NCBI RefSeq assembly: GCF_025244825.1
Contig: NZ_CP104263.1
Location: forward strand, 186,001-250,000
Origin: Arthrobacter jinronghuae
GTDB taxonomy: Bacteria > Actinomycetota > Actinomycetes > Actinomycetales > Micrococcaceae
Direction of reading: 5' to 3'
DNA: 64,000 bases
Within the stretch, counting starts at the first letter, position 1; each line of letters opens with the position of its first letter. A program made the translations under genes and the position numbers. Under the pieces are notes generated by a model that saw only the letters and a program-made list of their open reading frames with translations, was not told where the DNA came from and made no database searches. Positions 58,479 through 64,000 of this stretch are shown here, piece after piece.

Positions 58479-59753
58479 TTACGGCTGCTTGTAACGCGTC
58501 CGCGCGAAGAACAGGCCGACCAGGGAAATCACGGCGATGGCCATGTAGTACAAGCCCGGTGCGCTCAGTGACCCGGTGACATCCAGCAGCCAGGTCAGCA
58601 CCAGCGGCGCAATACCGCCCAGCAGCGTCACCCCCACGTTATAGGTGATGGCCAGTCCGGTTCCTCGAATTGCTGCCGGGAACATCGAGGAGAGCAGGGC
58701 CGGAAGCGGTCCAAAGTAGAACGCCATAATGACACCAAGCAAGCCTATGACGAGCACTAGTGTTGGAACCGTTGGGTTGGTGACCATGAGCTGGAACAGC
58801 GGCCAGGCAAGGAGCAGCGCACCGAGTGCCGCATAGGTCATAACTTTGGCGGGTCCCACCCGGTCCGCCAGATGACCAACAAACGGCACACCCACGAGGG
58901 TGATAAGACCGGCGACCACGCCGCCAAGGAATGCCGCGGTTGCCGGGATTCCCAGGTTCGTCACAGCGAACGTCGGCATGTAGAGAATCATGTAGACGGA
59001 GATGGTCGCAACACCAACGGCAGCCGAAGCGGCAAGCAGGCGCCCGTAGTGATTCACGAGCAGTGCCTTAACCGGAGAGGACACCTTTTCCCCGTGAACG
59101 AAATCCTCGGTTTCGGAGAGCTTGGCGCGGATGTAGAGTCCTACCGGGCCAATGAGCAGGCCGACGATAAACGGCACACGCCAGCCCCAGCTGTTCAGTG
59201 CCTCTTCGGAGAGTCCCTCGGTCAGCGCGAAGCCAAAGCCTGAGGCCAGCACCATCGCGGCGCCCTGGCTTGCCACCTGCCAAGAGGCATAGAACGCTTT
59301 CTTATGCGGTGCCGTTTCAATCAGAAATGCAGTTGCCGTGCCGAATTCGCCGCCCGCGGAGAATCCCTGGATGAGGCGCGAGAGCAGGATGATGACCCCG
59401 CCCCACATGCCCACCATTGCGTAGGTGGGTGCCAGCGCCATGATCAGCGTCCCGACCATCATCAGCAGCAGGGTCAGTGACAGGGCATTCTTGCGTCCCT
59501 TGCGGTCTGCGTAACTACCCAGCACCATGCCGCCCAGGGGGCGGACGACGTAGGAAATCGCAAAAGTGGCAAAGGTCAGGATCAGTGCGAACGTCGGGTC
59601 CGAATCCGGGTAGAAGTTCTTCGCAATGACGGTTGCGAAGGTTGCGTAGACGATGATGTCGAACCATTCGAGGGCGGCACCAATCGAACTACTAATCACC
59701 GCCTTCTTGGCGTCTTGAAATTGCTTCGGCGTTATCGTCGTTGGTGCGCTCAT
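58479..59753 (-). CDS. MFS transporter, metabolite:H+ symporter (MHS) family
   Basis: A 424-residue transporter with 12 membrane segments. The N-terminal ALEWFDIIVYATFATVIAKNFYPDSDP, GSYADRKGRKNALSLTLLLM and IQGFSAGGEFGTATAFLIETAP are typical of the MHS/ProP-KgtP-type family, which take up organic acids with protons. The substrate is unknown. It is followed upstream (33 bases apart) by a M20 deacetylase gene in the same direction. Confidence 0.9.
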   Translation of the reverse strand: MSAPTTITPKQFQDAKKAVISSSIGAALEWFDIIVYATFATVIAKNFYPDSDPTFALILTFATFAISYVVRPLGGMVLGSYADRKGRKNALSLTLLLMMVGTLIMALAPTYAMVGMWGGVIILLSRLIQGFSAGGEFGTATAFLIETAPHKKAFYASWQVASQGAAMVLASGFGFALTEGLSEEALNSWGWRVPFIVGLLIGPVGLYIRAKLSETEDFVHGEKVSSPVKALLVNHYGRLLAASAAVGVATISVYMILYMPTFAVTNLGIPATAAFLGGVVAGLITLVGVPFVGHLADRVGPAKVMTYAALGALLLAWPLFQLMVTNPTVPTLVLVIGLLGVIMAFYFGPLPALLSSMFPAAIRGTGLAITYNVGVTLLGGIAPLVLTWLLDVTGSLSAPGLYYMAIAVISLVGLFFARTRYKQP

Positions 59754-59786
59754 GAGGTGCTCCTGGTGGGCGTAAGTGTTGGCAGG

Positions 59787-60959
59787 CTAGGCGGTGAGGG
59801 CTTTCACAAGGTTGTCGATGAATGATTCGCACTCGGCGATCTGTTCCAGGGCGATGAATTCATCAGGTGCATGCGCCTGGGCAATGTCGCCGGGGCCGCA
59901 GACAACCGTGGGAATGCCCGCGTTGAAGAACAACCCCGCCTCGGTGCCGTAGGTTGCCTTATCCGGGCTCGGCGTTCCGCCGAGGTCGGCCGCCAAGGAG
60001 ACTATCGAGGCCTCGGCGGGGGTATCGAGCCCGGGGGTCTGGGCCAGCACTGTGAATTCGACGCGTGCTTCGGGGTTTTGGGCCTTCATGAGCGCTTCAA
60101 TGCACAGTGCTTCGGCGCGGAAGCTTTCGATGAGCGCTACCGGGTCATCGGCACCGATGGAGCGGAATTCAAAGTGAAGCGTGCATAGCGCCGGAATGGT
60201 GTTTACCGCGATACCGCCCTGGATCTGGTTCACCGTGGTGGTGGTGTAAGGGACGATGTAGGCTTCATCGGCGGCGCCGGTGCTGGCGAATTCCCTGGCT
60301 TTGGCATTAACAAATGCCGCAAAGTCGGCGGCCGCGGAAATCGCGTTGACGCCCAGAGTGGTCAGTGAGGAATGTGCCGCAATTCCGTGAAAATCTACCT
60401 TGATGACATTGACCGATTTGTGCCCGCGCACCACACGCATGGAGGTGGGCTCTCCAACGATGGCGCCGCGCGGCTTCAGGCCGTCGGCGGTGATAGCCGC
60501 TACCAGGTCAACCGCTCCGATGCAGCCGACTTCCTCATCGTAGGAGAAGGCTAGGTGGATAGGTTCACTGAGTTTGGCCTCGACCATTGAGTCGAGTTTG
60601 GCCATCACCACGCCGATAAACGATTTCATGTCGCAGGCGCCACGGGCATAAAGCTTGTCGTCGCGTATCTCAGGGGTGAACGGATCGGAGCTCCAATCCT
60701 GTCCGTCAACCGGAACAACATCGGTGTGCCCGGAGAGCACAATGCCGCCGGTCCGCGTGCCATCGCCTGCGGGAATGGTTGCCAGCAGATTTGCCTTCTG
60801 CCCGGTTGCATCGTGGATGAGCTTTGATTCGATGCCCAGAGCACTGAGGCGTTCACCCACGTAGCCGAGCAGCGGAAGATTGCTGTCCCGGCTGACCGTA
60901 TCGAAATTAATCAGTTTCGTAATTTCTTCAAGCGTTGCATCGCTCGGTGTAGGTGACAT
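59787..60959 (-). CDS. argE: M20 family acetylornithine deacetylase (ArgE type)
   Basis: A 390-residue M20 metallopeptidase. Zinc-site landmarks: LSGHTDVVPVDGQDW (His, Asp), ARGACDMKSFIG (Asp), SYDEEVGCIGAVD (catalytic Glu) and the later TYGTEAGLFFNAGIPTVVCGPGD. It most resembles acetylornithine deacetylases (ArgE), which remove an acetyl group from N-acetylornithine. Since most actinobacteria use ArgJ for that step and since an uptake transporter is encoded next, a catabolic substrate is equally possible. First gene of a two-gene operon. Confidence 0.85.
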   Translation of the reverse strand: MSPTPSDATLEEITKLINFDTVSRDSNLPLLGYVGERLSALGIESKLIHDATGQKANLLATIPAGDGTRTGGIVLSGHTDVVPVDGQDWSSDPFTPEIRDDKLYARGACDMKSFIGVVMAKLDSMVEAKLSEPIHLAFSYDEEVGCIGAVDLVAAITADGLKPRGAIVGEPTSMRVVRGHKSVNVIKVDFHGIAAHSSLTTLGVNAISAAADFAAFVNAKAREFASTGAADEAYIVPYTTTTVNQIQGGIAVNTIPALCTLHFEFRSIGADDPVALIESFRAEALCIEALMKAQNPEARVEFTVLAQTPGLDTPAEASIVSLAADLGGTPSPDKATYGTEAGLFFNAGIPTVVCGPGDIAQAHAPDEFIALEQIAECESFIDNLVKALTA

Positions 60960-61182
60960 ATTTACTCCTAGTATTCATCGAGACAGCCGCCAAGGTATCC
61001 GCATTTTCGGCGGACGGCTAGCCGCGAGTCTGTCACTGGGGGCCTTTCTTGTCACACTGTTGCGGCCTCGTGACGTCATACCGTGCCTCAATGTGGCCGG
61101 AGTTCGTTTCCGCTGTTAAATGGCAGCACAATCAGTTCCATGGACGCCCCGGAAACGATCGCCTACCCCCTGGAGTGAGCGA

Positions 61183-61665
61183 ATGACAATTGAATTACGT
61201 GTGATGCCGGCCGAACGATTCGCCGCGTGGCTCGAGGAATCGCGCCGCGGCTACGAGCAATCACGCATCGAGTCAGGAGAGTCCACCGAAGTGGCGGCGC
61301 AGAAAGCGCGGGCGGGGTTCGCGGCGTCGTTCCCGGACGGGCAGATCGCGCCGGGCCAGCTCGTTTACGACGTCGTCGCCCTCGATGGCAACGGAGCGTC
61401 CACGGTCGTCGGGTATCTCTGGATCTCGCAAACCGGGGATAGGGCAGACGCGTGGTGGGTTTCGGATATCGAGATCCACGAAGATTACCGGGGCAAGGGC
61501 TACGGCCGTGCCGCAATGCAGCTGGCGGAGGGTGCCGCCGCCAAACAGGGTGCTGCGACGCTGGGCCTCAATGTGTTCGGCTACAACACCGTGGCCCATG
61601 ACCTGTATGAGTCCCTGGGCTATGAGACCGTCTCCACGCAAATGCGTAAGCCGGTAGGGCAATGA
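61183..61665 (+). CDS. GNAT family N-acetyltransferase
   Basis: 160 residues from ATG 61183 with GGAG seven bases before. The acetyl-CoA motif is ISDIEIHEDYRGKGYGRAAMQLAE-like, and the end reads LGLNVFGYNTVAHDLYESLGYETVSTQMRK, the usual N-x-x-A/Y-x-x-x-G-F/Y ending of GNATs. Substrate unknown. An in-frame start at 61120 is not preceded by a ribosome site. Divergent from argE. Confidence 0.88.
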   Translation: MTIELRVMPAERFAAWLEESRRGYEQSRIESGESTEVAAQKARAGFAASFPDGQIAPGQLVYDVVALDGNGASTVVGYLWISQTGDRADAWWVSDIEIHEDYRGKGYGRAAMQLAEGAAAKQGAATLGLNVFGYNTVAHDLYESLGYETVSTQMRKPVGQ

Positions 61666-61749
61666 AACACCCACCCAGGGCACTGGCCGCCGGCGGACGC
61701 TGAGTACGGCGGCTGTCGCCGTGTCCCGGCGTCTCGCCGTCGTCCTTCC

Positions 61750-62109
61750 TTAGGACTGAGGGGTTTTAACCGCAATCACCGGAGCATTGGCCTCCAGCAG
61801 GATCTGCTGCGCTGTGCTGCCGAGCAGGAACTTGCCCACCTTGCTGCGGTGCCTCACTCCGATCACCACGGCCGAGGCGCCCACCTCTTCGGCGGCGTCG
61901 AGGAAATCCCCCACGGCGTCGCGGTCACGGGCATCCGGCAGCCGGAAGGTGACCGGAACGCCCTGAAGCTCGGGGCCCTCAGGGTCGAGCTGAGTGCCCT
62001 CGAGGTTGAAAACCACCAGGTCTTCCTGACGGCGTCGGGCTTCTTCGAGCGAGGCGGCTAGTGCAGCTTCGCCCTCGGGGGTGCTGGTGCGGGCAACAAT
62101 GACGGTCAT
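61750..62109 (-). CDS. Universal stress protein UspA family
   Basis: A 119-residue UspA-fold protein. The ATP-binding motif G-2x-G-9x-G-S/T occurs near the end as GVRHRSKVGKFLLGSTAQQILLEANAPVIAVK, and the N-terminus MTVIVARTSTPEGEAAL fits the first strand. It probably binds ATP. Divergent from the tctC gene. Confidence 0.9.
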   Translation of the reverse strand: MTVIVARTSTPEGEAALAASLEEARRRQEDLVVFNLEGTQLDPEGPELQGVPVTFRLPDARDRDAVGDFLDAAEEVGASAVVIGVRHRSKVGKFLLGSTAQQILLEANAPVIAVKTPQS

Positions 62110-62315
62110 AAGTACTCCGAGGTAGGAGGGGATTGTCCTTCAGGTTCTCCACGCCAAGTAGAAAAAGCAAAACCTTCGCAATTTATTAAGCGCGGCGGCC
62201 AAGCCGACTCCCTCAATATGACTCAGATCACTTAGGGTCATTAGGTGGTCGGCTCAACGCTGAGTACCGGCCAGCTTTTATGTCTCTACCACCCCCACTA
62301 AGGACAGTTGATTTC

Positions 62316-63329
62316 GTGAGTTCATCACCAGATCGAGCCGGGTCCGGCGCACGTCGCAAGCATCCGGTCTTTATGGCCGTCTATGGCATCGTGGCTGCTG
62401 CCACGATCGGCCTGGCCACCTTCGTTTCCATCCAGTCCGCATCCGGCGGTTCGGACATTCGCGCAAATCTCACCCTGATTGCCCCCGCAGGTGCCGGCGG
62501 AGGCTGGGACATGTTCATGCGCGAGCAGCAGCAGGCCATGCGCGCCAACGGCCTGGTGAACAACACGCAGGTAGTGAACATCCCCGGGGCAGCCGGCACC
62601 ATCGGCCTCGGCCAGCTCTCCACCATGTCCGGGCAGGCAAACAACCTGATGGTCACCGGCGCGGGGCTGGTCGCCGGCGTAGCGCAGCTGGACTCCGCGG
62701 TTACGCACGACGACGTGCGGCCCATCGCGCGGGTGGTGGAGGAGTACGACGTCGTCGTGGTTCCGGCCAGCTCCCCATACAAGACCCTCGACGACCTGGT
62801 GCAGGCCTGGAAAGCCGACCCGGCGGCGATTGCATGGACCGGCGGCGGCACCTTTGACCAATTGGTCATGACCGAACTCGCCCTCGCTGCCGGAGTGGAT
62901 CCCTCCGACACCACGTACATTCCGAAATCCGGCGGCGGCGAGGCGGCCCAGGCACTCATCACGGACACCGCCAAAGCTGCCACGTCCGGTTACAAGGATG
63001 TGGAAGACCAGATTGACTCCGGGCGCCTGCGCGCACTCGGACTGGCCGCCCCGCAGCGGCTGGACGGCGTCGATATCCCCACCTTGACCGAGCAGGGCTA
63101 CGACGTGGATCTGGCCAATTGGCGGGCCATACTGGCTCCTCCGGGAATCACGGATGAGGAATTCGCGGAGCTTAGGACCCTGGTGGAGGAAACCATCGCG
63201 ACTCCTGAGTGGCGGGACGCCGTGGAGCGCAACAAATGGGTCGATGTGTACCTCTCCGGAGACGAGTTCGATGAGTTCATGATCTCCGAGCAGCAGCGTA
63301 TCGGCGAACTCGTGAAGGAGATCGGCTGA
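62316..63329 (+). CDS. tctC: Tripartite tricarboxylate transporter substrate-binding protein TctC
   Basis: About 337 residues from GTG 62316, 11 bases after AAGGA; an in-frame ATG at 62280 is the other option. A single N-terminal hydrophobic segment (VAAATIGLATFVSI) is a signal or anchor, with no lipobox. The binding domain reads LTLIAPAGAGGGWDMFMREQQQAM, then VVNIPGAAGTIGLGQLSTM and the usual WTGGGTFDQLVMTELALAAGVDP. TctC captures a carboxylate and delivers it to the TctA/TctB membrane pair encoded next. Confidence 0.88.
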   Translation: MSSSPDRAGSGARRKHPVFMAVYGIVAAATIGLATFVSIQSASGGSDIRANLTLIAPAGAGGGWDMFMREQQQAMRANGLVNNTQVVNIPGAAGTIGLGQLSTMSGQANNLMVTGAGLVAGVAQLDSAVTHDDVRPIARVVEEYDVVVVPASSPYKTLDDLVQAWKADPAAIAWTGGGTFDQLVMTELALAAGVDPSDTTYIPKSGGGEAAQALITDTAKAATSGYKDVEDQIDSGRLRALGLAAPQRLDGVDIPTLTEQGYDVDLANWRAILAPPGITDEEFAELRTLVEETIATPEWRDAVERNKWVDVYLSGDEFDEFMISEQQRIGELVKEIG

Positions 63330-63904
63330 TGAGTAATCCAGTGCCCCCGCCCACCGGCATGGCGGAGACGCAGCGGCCCCAACCAGCCGGCACGCCAGAC
63401 GCCACGCCAGCCGTCCGGACCTCATGGCGGGACGGCCGCAGCGGGCTGCTTCTCTCGCTGCTCATGGTGCTCTTCAGCACCTATCTGCTGATCGGCATCC
63501 TGACGATGGACGTGGGGGAGGGCACGGACTTCCCCGGCCCGAAATTCTTCCCCGGCATCCTGATGGTCGCCGGATACGTCCTGGCCGTTCTGCTGGCGCT
63601 GCACTACCTGCGCTCGCCGGAACATCCCACCGAGACTTCCGCACGGACGTATCGAACCTTCACGGACTGGTCGGCAGTCCTCTGGTCGGCCGGAGGCTTC
63701 CTGCTGTTTGCCCTGACTCTGGAAACCCTAGGCTGGATTATCGCCGCCGCCATGCTGTTCTGGTTCGTCGCCAAGGGCTTCGGCAGCCGCCGCCCGCTGT
63801 TCGACGTCTCTTTCGCCCTGCTGATCAGCAGCGCAATCTATCTGGCATTCTCGGTCGGCCTGGGACTGAACCTCCCCTCCGGCATTCTTGGAGGCAGTTT
63901 CTGA
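63329..63904 (+). CDS. tctB: Tripartite tricarboxylate transporter small membrane subunit TctB
   Basis: A 191-residue membrane protein with about four hydrophobic helices after a polar head. The core with [29 protein letters not shown] and [12 protein letters not shown] is typical of TctB. It overlaps tctC by one base (TGATG). Confidence 0.87.
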   Translation: MSNPVPPPTGMAETQRPQPAGTPDATPAVRTSWRDGRSGLLLSLLMVLFSTYLLIGILTMDVGEGTDFPGPKFFPGILMVAGYVLAVLLALHYLRSPEHPTETSARTYRTFTDWSAVLWSAGGFLLFALTLETLGWIIAAAMLFWFVAKGFGSRRPLFDVSFALLISSAIYLAFSVGLGLNLPSGILGGSF

Positions 63905-63905
63905 C

Positions 63906-64000
63906 ATGGATTCACTCAACCTCTTGGCGGAAGGCTTCTCTTCCGCCCTGACCCCAATGAACCTGCTGTGGGTACTTGTCGGCTGCCTGCTGGGCACCGC
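63906..64000 (+). CDS. tctA: Tripartite tricarboxylate transporter large subunit TctA (partial)
   Basis: Only the first 31 codons are inside the window, from ATG 63906, one base after the tctB stop. [31 protein letters not shown] matches the start of TctA, whose GxLxG-rich first helix follows. The rest lies beyond the window. Confidence 0.82.
   Translation, partial: MDSLNLLAEGFSSALTPMNLLWVLVGCLLGT

Overview
The window looks like chromosome of a high-GC Gram-positive actinobacterium of the Micrococcaceae, most likely Arthrobacter in the broad sense. The evidence is the 16S/23S rRNA sequence style, an S-box upstream of a sulfonate transporter, the split purSQL genes, the long Pro/Ala-rich DnaX tail, and many DUF families typical of this group (DUF1206, DUF1990, DUF4442, DUF222-HNH). 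Most genes are housekeeping and very GC-rich. Two stretches (about 51.4-55.0 kb and 57.0-58.4 kb) are visibly less GC-rich and look acquired.

Layout. 1-1.95 kb: end of a sulfonate/taurine-type ABC transporter operon (ATPase, binding lipoprotein) behind a SAM riboswitch. 2.2-6.1 kb: small conserved genes. 6.2-9.5 kb: purS-purQ-purL. 9.6-13.2 kb: small conserved genes, including a lipoprotein resembling subtilisin inhibitors. 13.2-18.7 kb: lysC (with a likely internal start for a beta subunit), recR, dnaX and the SRP RNA. 19.0-19.7 kb: nagB. 19.8-26.4 kb: an rRNA operon with two predicted promoters, boxA-like elements inside long processing stems, a terminator-like hairpin in the leader, 16S, 23S and two identical 5S genes. 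27.2 kb: tRNA-Ser(GGA).

27.3-32.6 kb: a MacB/FtsX-type ABC exporter divergent from a histidine kinase/response regulator pair, with a palindrome between them. 32.7-36.5 kb: a tight three-gene operon (enoyl-reductase-like SDR, acyl-CoA ligase, ketosynthase) with no carrier protein. 36.5-39.8 kb: a DsbA-like lipoprotein, a PAP2 membrane protein and an anchored protein built from two copies of one unnamed domain. 40-45.5 kb: LysR regulator, acetyltransferase, PCD-VOC fusion, DUF222-HNH protein and MpaB/DUF2236 oxygenase.

45.6-51.3 kb: a condensin-like operon of the Wadjet/MksBEF type (jetA, jetB, jetC) that lacks the nuclease subunit JetD; a small two-helix membrane protein follows jetC instead. 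Next to it, in lower-GC DNA, are a DUF5677-like protein and a Ser/Thr kinase with an unrecognised C-terminal half. This 45.6-55 kb block is the best candidate for a defence-related or otherwise unusual system. After poxB come two unrecognised genes, each preceded by a terminator-like hairpin.

58.5-64 kb: an MHS-family transporter with an M20 deacetylase, a GNAT enzyme, a UspA protein and the start of a tripartite tricarboxylate transporter operon (tctC, tctB, tctA), cut by the window end.

All assignments come from reading the sequence. No database search was run.
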